Below, piece after piece: positions 9,713 to 18,941 of a stretch of 64,000 nucleotides of DNA. This DNA is from JAPLDA01 sp043783155. Its GTDB lineage: Bacteria; Bacteroidota; Bacteroidia; AKYH767-A; 2013-40CM-41-45. The stretch spans positions 1 through 64,000 of the forward strand of contig JAYVZS010000131.1 in the NCBI GenBank assembly GCA_043783155.1, read 5' to 3'. Position 1 is the first letter of the stretch; each line of letters starts with the position of its first letter. The notes beneath the pieces were generated by a model. It searched no databases, was not told the DNA's origin, and saw nothing but the letters and a program-made list of their open reading frames with translations. The translations under genes and the position numbers were made by a program.

Positions 9713-9720
9713 TACTTTTG
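9713..9720 (+). promoter_or_regulatory. Bacteroidota -7 promoter box TACTTTTG
   Basis: Exact match to the TAnnTTTG consensus of the Bacteroidota primary sigma factor. The ATG of the glycosyltransferase follows only four bases later, so the transcript would be leaderless or nearly so. The -33 box is weak (TTTATG at about the right distance). Confidence 0.5.
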
Positions 9721-9724
9721 CGTC

Positions 9725-10966
9725 ATGCTAAAAGAGAGAAGCCAGCGTTATTTACTTTTCTTCGTCATCGCCATCGGACTTTTTCTTCGTCTCGTATGGG
9801 TAAGTGACATGGAATGGAAGGATGATGAACAATGGATGTATGCCAAAGCACATGAGGTGGCGGCAAGCGGTCATCTTCCTGCAGCCGGAATGCGCAGTGG
9901 CGGCGGCATTGTAAATCCCGGAATGAGCGTTGGTGTTTTTGCTGTCATTGCAAAATTCACCGCCGATCCGCTTGAAATGAATAGGGTTGTTCAGATCATT
10001 AATATATTAAGTGTACTTGGTTTTTTACTTTTTATTTTTTTGAAAGTAGAAGCAGATGAAAGACAAACATGGTTGTTTGGAATCGCGCTGGCAGCGGTGA
10101 GTCCGCTGGCTGTACTTTTTTCAAGAAAGATCTGGGCGCAGGATTTACTTCCGATACTTTCGTTCATCATCATACTTTCAAATTCATATCGTAGTAAGGG
10201 TTGGGGCGCTTTCCTGTGGGGGCTTGCAGGAGCGCTCATCGGACAGGTGCACATGAGTGGTTTCTTTTTCGCCGCCGGTCTATTTGTATTCACTGTGTTA
10301 CATGATCACTATAACAAAATTAATTTCCGATGGATGTATTGGATTGCGGGATCAGTCATTGGCAGCATTACCATTGTGCCGTGGATACATTTCATGCTGG
10401 ACAATCCTCAGATAACACGCCAAAGTTTCTGGCACATTTTCCAGTTTAATTTTTATCTCTACTGGTTTCTCGATTCACAGGGATTAAACATCATGTATTC
10501 GATTCGAAAAGATTTCTGGCTGTTTATCAAAGAACCTTTCATTGCAGGAGTTCCTACATACCTGGTCGCAATAATGCATCTGTACTTAGTGAGTGCTGCT
10601 GTTTTTACTGTTACTTCAGTCTGGAAATATGCGAAAAGAGGAATTCAATTTGTGAAAGCGAAAACTCCTTTTGAAAAAATATTCCTGAACATGAGCACCA
10701 CGCGTTTTTATCTTTTTTCTATTCTACTCGGCTTAGGTGTTTTCATGACACTCAGCGGGTCAACTATCTACCCGCATTATATTATTTGTGCATTTCCTTT
10801 TTCTTATATTTTTCTCGCGAAGATTTTGCAACACCGGAAGCGTGTATTAAACGGAGTTATTTTTGCGCAACTCTTCGTCACCGGTATGTTTCTTATTTAT
10901 GTTCACAATCACAATGGAGTAGAAAAAGGAGATTACGGGAAAGTGTATCGGGAACAGGTGAAGTGA
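9725..10966 (+). CDS. GT-C fold membrane glycosyltransferase (ArnT/PMT-like)
   Basis: A 413-residue polytopic membrane protein with about 10-11 hydrophobic segments and an acidic pair in the first external loop (EWKDDEQW, 31-37). That position and motif mark GT-C glycosyltransferases, which transfer sugars from polyprenyl-phosphate donors to lipids or proteins on the periplasmic face. Donor and acceptor cannot be read from the sequence. It is shorter than ArnT (about 550 residues) and lacks a large soluble C-terminal domain. A TACTTTTG box sits four bases before the ATG. Confidence 0.75.
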   Translation: MLKERSQRYLLFFVIAIGLFLRLVWVSDMEWKDDEQWMYAKAHEVAASGHLPAAGMRSGGGIVNPGMSVGVFAVIAKFTADPLEMNRVVQIINILSVLGFLLFIFLKVEADERQTWLFGIALAAVSPLAVLFSRKIWAQDLLPILSFIIILSNSYRSKGWGAFLWGLAGALIGQVHMSGFFFAAGLFVFTVLHDHYNKINFRWMYWIAGSVIGSITIVPWIHFMLDNPQITRQSFWHIFQFNFYLYWFLDSQGLNIMYSIRKDFWLFIKEPFIAGVPTYLVAIMHLYLVSAAVFTVTSVWKYAKRGIQFVKAKTPFEKIFLNMSTTRFYLFSILLGLGVFMTLSGSTIYPHYIICAFPFSYIFLAKILQHRKRVLNGVIFAQLFVTGMFLIYVHNHNGVEKGDYGKVYREQVK

Positions 10967-10978
10967 GTTTGGATTTTA

Positions 10979-11006
10979 GTCAATCAGCTGAGTGAAGCCG
11001 AAGCAC
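10979..11006 (+). repeat. Half copy of the GCTGAGCGAAGTCGAAG repeat
   Basis: The segment GCTGAGTGAAGCCGAAGCAC differs at a few bases from the right arm of the REP-like element upstream of the glycosyltransferase gene. It starts shortly after that gene's stop codon, so the gene is flanked by two members of the same family. Confidence 0.5.
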
Positions 11007-11056
11007 GCAAATAGCGTGGGAATATCTTGAGGGAGGGAGATGTAAATAAAAAAATT

Positions 11057-11302
11057 ATGAAAAACGAGGAGCTAAAGGATTTACTATATAGAGAAATAGA
11101 GGCAAATATAGACTCTTGGGAACTAAGGAATATTTTAATTTTATTCAAGAGCTCTGGTGGATTCCAGAATGACGCTACGGATATATTAAGAGACATAATT
11201 CAACATTATAGATCACTTGGAGACACCAAAAAGCGAGATAATGCAACAGAACTTATAGAATTTGTTACGGGAGATTGTTCTCCTCATGCTAGAATTTGGT
11301 AG
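11057..11302 (+). CDS. Small acidic protein of unknown function
   Basis: Encodes 81 residues from ATG, preceded by a purine-rich GGGAGGGAG tract. A TTG 30 bases upstream would lengthen it but overlaps that tract, so I prefer the ATG. The protein is helical, with no signal peptide or membrane segment. It reads ELRNILILFKSSGG in the middle and ends in CSPHARIW. Size and composition resemble small immunity-type proteins found near polymorphic toxins, but no toxin gene is adjacent, so this is only a suggestion. Base composition is more AT-rich than the neighbours, which hints at acquisition. Confidence 0.55.
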   Translation: MKNEELKDLLYREIEANIDSWELRNILILFKSSGGFQNDATDILRDIIQHYRSLGDTKKRDNATELIEFVTGDCSPHARIW

Positions 11303-11420
11303 TAATCATTTGAAGGATATTTTTTCATAGGACTTAAGAATATTATTCTAGGGTAAGATCTGCGAGAAATTTGCATGGATATAATTCGGCAGGAGTTCTT
11401 TCGGTTTGGATGGGTGCCTA

Positions 11421-11455
11421 TAAAAATAAAAAGCCACCGCAAATGCGAGGGCTTC
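11421..11455 (-). terminator. Intrinsic terminator after clpB
   Basis: Read on the minus strand, the stem AAGCC-CGC pairs with GCG-GGCTT around an ATTT loop and is followed by TTTTATTTT. It lies 34 bases past the clpB stop and between convergent genes, so it may work in both directions. Confidence 0.6.
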
Positions 11456-11488
11456 TAATTTCCAATTTCTAACCTCCAGCTTCCAACA

Positions 11489-14101
11489 TCAAGCTTCAAC
11501 TATTTTTTTCACATTCTTAAAAACAAACTCATTCTTTTTGTCCACGTCTAATTCAATATGATCGTCTTTGTTTATTTTTCCGGCGAGAATTTGTTTGGAT
11601 AATTCGTTCAGTACTTTTTTCTGCATTACACGTTTTAACGGGCGTGCTCCAAACTGTGGATCGTAACCAAGCTGCGCCAGCCAGTCAATCGCTTTCTCGG
11701 TGGCCGTGATGATGATGTCGTTTTGCTTCAGCATTTTTTCAAGGTGATGAAATTGTAATTCTACAATCCCCCGTACCTCAGAACGTGTCAGCGGCTGGAA
11801 CATGATGATTTCATCAATACGATTTAGAAACTCCGGCCGGATGGTTTTCTTTAGCAATTCGAAAACTTTTGTTTTTGTTGTCGCGAGAATTGTATCGGCA
11901 TTCGTTTCATTCATGCCTTCAAAACTTTCCTGTATAATGTTAGACCCGATGTTAGACGTCATGATGATGATCGTGTTCTTGAAACTTGCCGTGCGTCCTT
12001 TGTTATCGGTAAGACGTCCGTCATCCAAAACCTGAAGCAAAATGTTGAAGACATCAGGATGCGCTTTTTCAATTTCATCTAACAGGATAACAGAGTAGGG
12101 GCGTCTGCGAACGGCTTCCGTCAGTTGTCCGCCTTCTTCATAGCCAACGTATCCCGGAGGTGCGCCGATCAGTCTCGAAACAGCATGTCGTTCCTGGTAC
12201 TCACTCATGTCGATGCGTGTCATGGAGTTTTCATCGTTGAATAAAAAATCCGCTAACGCTTTAGCAAGTTCTGTTTTTCCGACACCTGTTGTTCCAAGAA
12301 AGATAAAGGAACCGATTGGCTTTTTCGCATCCTGTAATCCAGCGCGGCTTCTGCGAACGGCATCACTCAGCGCGGTAATCGCTTCATCTTGTCCAACCAC
12401 ACGTTTGTGCAACTCTGTTTCGAGATGCAATAATTTTTCACGTTCACTTTGCAACATGCGTTTCACCGGCACTCCTGTCCAGCGGGAAACAACATCTGCG
12501 ATGTCTTCCGAGTCCACTTCTTCTTTGATGAGTGCAGTAGTGCCTTGCATTCCGGAAAGTTGTTTTTCAAGTTTGCCGAGCAAAGCTTCCGCTTCTTTAA
12601 TTTTTCCGTAACGGATCTCAGCTACTTTACCGTAATCGCCTGAACGCTCTGCCTGGTCAGCTTCCAGTTTTAGGTTTTCAATTCCGGATTTCGCGTTTTG
12701 AATTCCCTGGACTACTTGTTTCTCAGATTCCCATTTCGCTTTCAGTTCATTTCGCTCTTCTGAAATGTTCGCGATTTGTTCATTCAGTTCATTCAGCTTC
12801 TTCGTGTCTTTTTCACGTTTGATAGCTTCGCGTTCGATTTCAAGCTGCATGATCCTTCGTTGAATTTCATCCAGCTCCTCAGGAACAGAATCAATTTCAA
12901 GGCGAAGTTTTGCAGCCGCTTCATCAATAAGATCAATCGCTTTGTCGGGAAGAAAACGATCGGTGATATAACGCTCGCTCAATTCAACTGCCGAAATGAT
13001 CGCTTCGTCTTTGATGCGAACATGGTGATGTGTTTCATAGCGCTCTTTTAATCCGCGGAGAATTGAAATCGCATCCTGTGTAGAAGGTTCTTCCACCATC
13101 ACTTTCTGAAAACGTCTTTCAAGCGCTTTGTCTTTTTCAATATATTTTTGATATTCTCCCAATGTAGTTGCACCGATTGCACGCAGTTCACCGCGGGCAA
13201 GAGCCGGCTTCAGAATGTTCGCTGCATCCATGGCGCCTTCTCCGGCACCTGCTCCAACGAGTGTATGAATTTCATCAATGAACAAAACGATATCGCCTTC
13301 CGCACTGATCACTTCTTTCACCACCGATTTCAAACGTTCTTCAAACTCACCTTTGTATTTTGCTCCTGCAATCAACGAACCCATGTCGAGTGAAAAAATC
13401 CGTTTCGATTTCAGGTTCTCGGGTACATCGCCGTTGATGATACGATGAGCAAGGCCCTCTGCAATGGCGGTTTTTCCAACACCTGGCTCACCGATTAAAA
13501 TCGGGTTGTTCTTTGTTCTGCGTGAAAGAATCTGCAACACTCTTCGAATCTCTTCATCACGCCCGATGACCGGATCTAATTTTCCCTGGCTTGCCAGTTC
13601 ATTCAGGTTCTTCGCGTATTTATTCAGTGAGTTGTAATTTTCTTCCGCATTCTGACTGGTTACTTTTGTTCCTTTGCGAAGTTCTGTGATAGCGACTTTC
13701 ACGTCGCGTTCGTTCACGCCTTCCTGTTTCAGCAATTGCGATGTTTTGTCTTTGCCGAGAATCATTCCCATCAGGAGATGTTCGATGGAAATATATTCAT
13801 CGCCGAATGCCCGCATAAAAGCAAGTGCCTTCTGAACGACTTTGTTTGACTCGTCGGAGAGGTACTGATTCGCTCCGCTTGCACGCGGATATGATTTGAT
13901 GATGTTGTCGATCCCGCTTTGTATCATTTCGGGATTGACACCAACTTTTTTCAGGATAAATGGAATAACATTTTCATCCACATTCATCATCGCTTTTAAT
14001 ATATGTGCAGGTTCGATGGCTTGTTGCTCGCTCGTAAGTGCAATTTGTTGCGCCTCCTGGATGACTTCCTGCGATTTGATCGTTAGATTATTGAGATTCA
14101 T
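11489..14101 (-). CDS. clpB: ATP-dependent chaperone ClpB
   Basis: Hsp100 disaggregase that works with DnaK to rescue aggregated proteins after heat stress. The 870 residues contain the Clp N-terminal double repeat (about 1-145), AAA+ domain 1 with Walker A GEPGVGKT (204-211), a long coiled-coil middle domain (about 405-530) and AAA+ domain 2 with GTTGVGKTE near 605. The middle domain separates ClpB from ClpA and ClpC. It is a single-gene unit with a terminator. No CIRCE-like operator was seen upstream; that spacer contains only TTGTTTACTGTTTACCG-type repeats. Confidence 0.97.
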   Translation of the reverse strand: MNLNNLTIKSQEVIQEAQQIALTSEQQAIEPAHILKAMMNVDENVIPFILKKVGVNPEMIQSGIDNIIKSYPRASGANQYLSDESNKVVQKALAFMRAFGDEYISIEHLLMGMILGKDKTSQLLKQEGVNERDVKVAITELRKGTKVTSQNAEENYNSLNKYAKNLNELASQGKLDPVIGRDEEIRRVLQILSRRTKNNPILIGEPGVGKTAIAEGLAHRIINGDVPENLKSKRIFSLDMGSLIAGAKYKGEFEERLKSVVKEVISAEGDIVLFIDEIHTLVGAGAGEGAMDAANILKPALARGELRAIGATTLGEYQKYIEKDKALERRFQKVMVEEPSTQDAISILRGLKERYETHHHVRIKDEAIISAVELSERYITDRFLPDKAIDLIDEAAAKLRLEIDSVPEELDEIQRRIMQLEIEREAIKREKDTKKLNELNEQIANISEERNELKAKWESEKQVVQGIQNAKSGIENLKLEADQAERSGDYGKVAEIRYGKIKEAEALLGKLEKQLSGMQGTTALIKEEVDSEDIADVVSRWTGVPVKRMLQSEREKLLHLETELHKRVVGQDEAITALSDAVRRSRAGLQDAKKPIGSFIFLGTTGVGKTELAKALADFLFNDENSMTRIDMSEYQERHAVSRLIGAPPGYVGYEEGGQLTEAVRRRPYSVILLDEIEKAHPDVFNILLQVLDDGRLTDNKGRTASFKNTIIIMTSNIGSNIIQESFEGMNETNADTILATTKTKVFELLKKTIRPEFLNRIDEIIMFQPLTRSEVRGIVELQFHHLEKMLKQNDIIITATEKAIDWLAQLGYDPQFGARPLKRVMQKKVLNELSKQILAGKINKDDHIELDVDKKNEFVFKNVKKIVEA

Positions 14102-14155
14102 TGTTTGTGGTTTAAGGTTTGTTGTTTGCTGTTTTATTGTTTACTGTTTACCGAC
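14102..14155. repeat. Degenerate tandem repeat upstream of clpB (GTTTACTGTTTACC type)
   Basis: A run of TTGTTTGCTG, TTGTTTACTG and TTTACCG variants directly precedes the clpB start codon on the minus strand. A related inverted pair lies downstream of zapA at about 62037-62110. Any clpB promoter must lie within or beyond it. Confidence 0.5.
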
Positions 14156-14345
14156 AGCAGCACATGGTCTTTCAGAAGTTGGATTTCCTACGAATGTACG
14201 AATTACTAAAAGATCTGATTTGTTTACTGTTTCGCGGCGCGCGAAAGATCAATAAAGTTGCCATTGCTGAAAAATGATTTCAGTCATGCACAAATGGCGC
14301 ACTCAACTAAAATGAGGAGACAGAATGTCGGAATGAAAAAGCGAA

Positions 14346-15113
14346 CTAAAAAATCCTTTTCAGAAGTTTGAGGTTGTGCGTGTACTTATTGGTTTCTTCA
14401 TTGAAGATTCCCTGCTGATCTAGCTTGTCGACATGCACTTTTCCGCTTCCATGAATGATCTTGTTGTTCGGTAAAATAATTCCGGTGTGTGTGATTTTCC
14501 CTTCCTGATTATTAAAAAAAGCGAGGTCACCGGGCTTGGTTTCATTTAGCTGAATGGTTCGTCCCTGTTCGGCTTGTTGGTTGGCATCGCGTTTCAAACG
14601 CATGCCACAAAGTTTAAAAACCATTTGAGTGAAGCCTGAACAATCAATCCCAAACGGTGATCTTCCCCCCCATAAATACGGAGCATTGAGATACATGTAG
14701 GCATGCTCAATGATGTTGGAAGGATCGGGCGATGCAAAAGTTTTTACGTTTCCGTCGTATTGGTATTCGGTTTCGGCAATGTGGAATTTTTTACCAAAGT
14801 AAAACGGCAGTGAACTGCCCAGAACAACAGGAATAATATTGCTCTGGTTGAAGATGACAATCTGAACGATGTCGAGCGTGACGTTAGAAGTATTGTTGGC
14901 ATTCTTTTTTATTTCTTCTTCCGTTACCTGGACGATTTGTTTTCGGTCGATCCAGCCGGTGTAGTCATCGAAAAGCAATCTTACTCTCAGCCATTGGTCG
15001 CGTGTATCAATTACTTCAACCGCTTCACCGAACAAAAGTTGCGAAACCATTTCACTTCGGTCAGAAGGTTCTGATCTGACAGGAATCATGCTGAGGTTAC
15101 AGATGCCGTACAT
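14346..15113 (-). CDS. NlpC/P60 (C40) family cysteine peptidase with SH3 domain
   Basis: A peptidoglycan endopeptidase-like protein of 255 residues. The N-terminus (about 5-62) resembles a bacterial SH3 domain (VRSEPSDRSEMVSQLLFGE, GWIDRKQ). The C-terminal NlpC/P60 domain (about 135-255) holds the catalytic cysteine in GIDCSGF (C158), the histidine in ITHTGI (H209) and a polar residue near H221. The family cleaves D-Glu to diamino acid bonds in cell-wall stem peptides. No clear signal peptide is present, so the protein may act on recycled muropeptides or leave by another route. Confidence 0.88.
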   Translation of the reverse strand: MYGICNLSMIPVRSEPSDRSEMVSQLLFGEAVEVIDTRDQWLRVRLLFDDYTGWIDRKQIVQVTEEEIKKNANNTSNVTLDIVQIVIFNQSNIIPVVLGSSLPFYFGKKFHIAETEYQYDGNVKTFASPDPSNIIEHAYMYLNAPYLWGGRSPFGIDCSGFTQMVFKLCGMRLKRDANQQAEQGRTIQLNETKPGDLAFFNNQEGKITHTGIILPNNKIIHGSGKVHVDKLDQQGIFNEETNKYTHNLKLLKRIF

Positions 15114-15120
15114 GTTAGCA

Positions 15121-15212
15121 GGGAGTTTTGAGTTCGGAGTTCGGAGAATATCTCCCGTTAATACGGAAGCCAGAGGTTTTAAGTTTTTGGTTCTTAGTTT
15201 TTAGTTCTTTGT
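15121..15212. repeat. Degenerate short tandem repeats between the C40 peptidase and thiolase genes
   Basis: Two families meet here: GAGTTCGGAGTTCGGAG units, then AAGTTTTTGGTTCTTAGTTT units. The second belongs to the same TTAGTTC group as the heptamer array upstream of the thiolase gene and the inverted repeat near the MATE gene. Confidence 0.55.
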
Positions 15213-15268
15213 TGATACTATAAATATGCAGTCGGCTTCTCAGCACTACTGACTCCCAACTCAAGATA

Positions 15269-16447
15269 CTAAACCATTTCAATCACCATCGCACTGGCGC
15301 CACCGCCGCCATTGCAAATTCCTGCGGCTCCGATTTTCGCGTTGCGTTGTTTCAACACATGAAGCAATGTTACAATGATTCTTGCTCCAGAACAACCGAG
15401 CGGATGTCCCAATGAAACGGCTCCACCATTAATATTCACTTTCGACGGATCAAGTTTCATTTCATTATTATTGGCAATGGATACCACTGAAAACGCTTCA
15501 TTGATTTCGTAATATTCAATGTCTCCGGCTTTCAATCCTGCTTTTGCAATCGCTTTAGGAATTGCTTTGGAAGGAGTAGTGGTAAACCATTCAGGCGCCT
15601 GTTGCGCATCAGCAAAGCCCCTGATTTTCGCGATCGGTTTGATCCCAAGTTGGTCCGCTTTTTCTTTACTCATTAATATAACAGCTGCAGCACCATCATT
15701 CAATTTAGAAGCGTTGGCGGCTGTAACTGTTCCGTCTTTTTGAAACGCAGGTTTCAGCGTTGGCATTTTATCGAACTTAACATTTTTATATTCTTCATCA
15801 TCCGTCACCAGCAGCGGATCTTTGCCGCGTTGAGGAACCGATACCGGAACAATTTCATCTTTAAACAATCCTTTTGCATACGCATCTGCGGAACGTTTGT
15901 ACGATTCAATTGCGTATGCATCCTGGTCTTCGCGGCTTATCTTACACTCGGTAGCGCAAAGTTCGGCGGCACTTCCCATGTGATAATCTTTGTACACATC
16001 CCACAAACCGTCTTTCACAAGTCCGTCCGTAATAGAACCATGACCGAGGCGATACCCGTTGCGGGCTTTGTCGAGATAGTACGGAACATTACTCATGCTT
16101 TCCATTCCCCCTGCAACCACTACATCGTTGTCGCCGATCATAATGGATTCGGCTCCAAGCATTATCGCTTTCATTCCTGATGCACATACTTTATTAATAG
16201 TAGTGCCCGGAACCGTATTCGGAATACCCGCCCAGATGGATGCCTGCGTCACGGGTGCCTGTCCGACGTTGGCCGACAAAACATTACCCATGTATACTTC
16301 CTGAACTTCCTTCGGATCTAATTTTATTTTTTCAAGTGCGCCTTTGATAGCTGCTGCTCCAAGTTGTGTCGCTGACAATGGAGACAATGCTCCGCCGAAA
16401 CTTCCGATCGGGGTTCTTACTGCTGAAACGATGTAGACTTCTTTCAT
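15269..16447 (-). CDS. Acetyl-CoA C-acyltransferase (thiolase)
   Basis: Catalyses thiolytic cleavage of 3-ketoacyl-CoA, or the reverse condensation of two acetyl-CoA. All active-site elements are present in 392 residues: nucleophile C88 in NKVCASGMKA, H348 in GHPLGCSG and C378 in GICNGGGG. The GHPLGCSGAR and VCASGMKAI signatures are typical of degradative and biosynthetic thiolases alike, so chain-length preference is unclear. There is no beta-oxidation cluster next to it. A heptamer repeat array lies about 40 bases upstream of its start. Confidence 0.93.
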   Translation of the reverse strand: MKEVYIVSAVRTPIGSFGGALSPLSATQLGAAAIKGALEKIKLDPKEVQEVYMGNVLSANVGQAPVTQASIWAGIPNTVPGTTINKVCASGMKAIMLGAESIMIGDNDVVVAGGMESMSNVPYYLDKARNGYRLGHGSITDGLVKDGLWDVYKDYHMGSAAELCATECKISREDQDAYAIESYKRSADAYAKGLFKDEIVPVSVPQRGKDPLLVTDDEEYKNVKFDKMPTLKPAFQKDGTVTAANASKLNDGAAAVILMSKEKADQLGIKPIAKIRGFADAQQAPEWFTTTPSKAIPKAIAKAGLKAGDIEYYEINEAFSVVSIANNNEMKLDPSKVNINGGAVSLGHPLGCSGARIIVTLLHVLKQRNAKIGAAGICNGGGGASAMVIEMV

Positions 16448-16487
16448 TCTGAGACGTGAGATGATAGATATTAGAAATGAGATGTGA

Positions 16488-16567
16488 GTTCTTGGTTCTT
16501 GGTTCTTAGTTCTTAGTTCTTAGTTCTTAGTTCTTAGTTCTTAGTTCTTAGTTCTTAGTTCTTAGTT
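16488..16567. repeat. Heptamer tandem array, 11.4 copies of GTTCTTA/G
   Basis: Eighty bases of a seven-base unit, with the first two units GTTCTTG and the rest GTTCTTA. There are no spacers, so this is not a CRISPR. The copy number is likely to vary by slippage. It lies 41 bases upstream of the thiolase start, between divergent genes, where variation in copy number could alter promoter spacing. Confidence 0.95.
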
Positions 16568-16725
16568 AAGCAAACAGGAATGCGAAATTACTCATTTATA
16601 GTTAGTATAAAAACCAATGAACCAGTTGGCAAATAAACCATTCAACAAATGAACCTGTCTCCATGTTAATATTTTTTTCCGTCGACCATGTCAGGTGATT
16701 GTCAATTCAGGATATTTACACTTCC

Positions 16726-18807
16726 ATGAATAAATTCTTCCTCCGGATTACCAACAGCCACGAGATTATTTTGAAATACACGTTGGTATTAACCACTGTT
16801 ATTTTGATTGTAGTTGCATTGCCGAAAGAGACGCAGTTCAACTATACGTATCATAAGGGGAAACCGTGGCCGTATGATAACCTGATGGCTCCGCTCGATT
16901 TCGCGATTAATAAAACCGAGGCGGAAGTAAATGAAGAGAAAGCGCAGGTATTAAAGAACGCTCATCCTTTCTACCAGTTTGATACAAAGTTAGCCGCTCA
17001 GAAAATTGAATTTTTTGAAAATGCTTTGAGTGATGCCTGGACAAAACGTTTAGAAGCGGATAAAAGAAAAGGTGAGTCAGCAAAAAAGAAGGAAGAACTT
17101 ACTTCGGTGGGCGATATTCTCCTGCGCGAAGTCTTTGACAAAGGAATTATCTTGCTCAGTGATCAGCCACTGGCGCAGAAAAGCGATGAAGCCATCAACG
17201 TGGTGATGAATAATGTTTCGGAAGAGAAATCTATCAACGACTTTTATACCATCCAGGGAGCGTACAATTATATTTCTTCCAAACTGAACGAGTATACTCA
17301 GGCCGATCATGATTTTCTTGCACCACTTCTCGAAAATTCGCTCGCGCATAACATCGTGTACGATGATGCTGCCACTCAGAAATGGACGCGGCAGTTGCTC
17401 GACAACATTTCTCTCTCTCATGGCATGGTTCAAAAAGACGAGGTGATCATCCTGAAAGGTGAAGTAGTCGACGATCTGAAATTCCAAAAGATTGAATCGC
17501 TGAAAGCGGAAATGAGAAACCAGGAATTTACCGGCTCATCACGAAACATGATGTTCCTCGGGCATTTTATTTTAGTCGCGCTTGCGATGACGATGCTCAT
17601 TATGTTTCTCGCGCTTTTCAGAAAAGAAATTTACAACGACAACTCGCGCATCATCCTGCTCATGCTGCTCATCGTACTCGTGACGTACATGTTTCTCTGG
17701 GCGCGGAAAATCAATGTGTTCGACATGTATCTTGTACCGGTCTGTATTCTTCCGATTGTTGTTCGTGCATTTTATGATACACGCACAGCACTGTTCACGC
17801 ACATTGTCACACTTCTCATCATCGGCTTTGAAGCACCGAGCGGTTTCGAGTTCATGTTCATTCAAACGATCGCAGGCATGGTGGCAATCTTCAGCATTGT
17901 CAGCATGAGCAGGCGTTCGCAGTTTTTCATTTCCGTGTTTGTTATTTTTATGTCGTATGCAGTTTCATTCATCGGTGTCACCATTGTGCATGAAGCAAGT
18001 TTTAAAGCGATCGACTGGATGAACCTCAAATGGTTTCTCGGCAACAGCATCATCACCCTGTTTGCGTTTCCGCTCATCTTTGTCTTCGAACGTGCTTTCG
18101 GATTTTTGTCTGATGTATCGCTTATGGAATTATCCGATTCTAATTCAACATTGTTACGTGAACTTGCTTTCAAAGCTCCCGGTACGTTTCAACATTCGCT
18201 GCAGGTTGCCAACCTTGCCGAAGCAGCGGTTTTTAAAATAGGAGGAAACCCTTTGCTGGTAAGGGTTGGCGCATTGTACCACGACATCGGTAAAAACGAT
18301 ATGCCGATGTATTTTATCGAGAACCAAAACACACAAGCCAATCCGCACGACAATCTTTCCATCGAAGAAAGTGTGCGCATCATCAAGAGCCACGTGATCA
18401 AGGGAATTGAAAAAGCGAAGAAGCACAAGATGCCGGAACAGATCATTGATTTCATCCGTACACATCACGGCACTACACGGCTGCAATATTTTTATTCCAC
18501 TTTCCTCAAAAATTTTCCGGATGAAATTTTAGATGAAACACTTTTCCGTTATCCTGGTCCGCTTCCGTTCTCAAAAGAAACAGCCGTGTTAATGATGGCG
18601 GATTCAGTAGAAGCGGCTTCGCGCAGTTTGCAGCATGCTGATGCCGAAACCATCGACGCGTTGGTCGAACACATCATCAATCACCAGATCGAACAAAATC
18701 AATTCATCAACAGTCCCGTTACATTGAAAGATATTTCCGACATCAAAAAGATTTTTAAGAAGATGCTGATGAGTATCTATCATGTGAGGATGGAGTACCC
18801 GGCCTAA
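16726..18807 (+). CDS. 7TM-HD family phosphodiesterase, PgpH-like
   Basis: An inner-membrane protein of 693 residues. The N-terminal TM helix is followed by an extracytoplasmic domain (about 35-270), seven TM helices (about 280-470) and a cytoplasmic HD domain with the HDIG metal-binding motif at H519-D520 (LYHDIGKND). This is the layout of PgpH, which hydrolyses the second messenger cyclic di-AMP. I start at the ATG (MNKFFLRIT); a TTG nine codons upstream is possible but unneeded. c-di-AMP as substrate is inferred from the family. Confidence 0.88.
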   Translation: MNKFFLRITNSHEIILKYTLVLTTVILIVVALPKETQFNYTYHKGKPWPYDNLMAPLDFAINKTEAEVNEEKAQVLKNAHPFYQFDTKLAAQKIEFFENALSDAWTKRLEADKRKGESAKKKEELTSVGDILLREVFDKGIILLSDQPLAQKSDEAINVVMNNVSEEKSINDFYTIQGAYNYISSKLNEYTQADHDFLAPLLENSLAHNIVYDDAATQKWTRQLLDNISLSHGMVQKDEVIILKGEVVDDLKFQKIESLKAEMRNQEFTGSSRNMMFLGHFILVALAMTMLIMFLALFRKEIYNDNSRIILLMLLIVLVTYMFLWARKINVFDMYLVPVCILPIVVRAFYDTRTALFTHIVTLLIIGFEAPSGFEFMFIQTIAGMVAIFSIVSMSRRSQFFISVFVIFMSYAVSFIGVTIVHEASFKAIDWMNLKWFLGNSIITLFAFPLIFVFERAFGFLSDVSLMELSDSNSTLLRELAFKAPGTFQHSLQVANLAEAAVFKIGGNPLLVRVGALYHDIGKNDMPMYFIENQNTQANPHDNLSIEESVRIIKSHVIKGIEKAKKHKMPEQIIDFIRTHHGTTRLQYFYSTFLKNFPDEILDETLFRYPGPLPFSKETAVLMMADSVEAASRSLQHADAETIDALVEHIINHQIEQNQFINSPVTLKDISDIKKIFKKMLMSIYHVRMEYPA

Positions 18808-18941
18808 TAATAGTTGGCAATGGCAGTTAGCCGTGAAAGAAAGCGGGGCAAACCGGAAAATAATATAACTTCACGCAATCATTGCATTGATTCTTTCATC
18901 TCTATCGTTAGAAGCATAAAACAATTACTAAGTCATTTGAA

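Noticed and set aside
16488..16567. Tandem repeat as a possible CRISPR array
   Set aside because: Units are seven bases with no spacers, and there are no cas genes.
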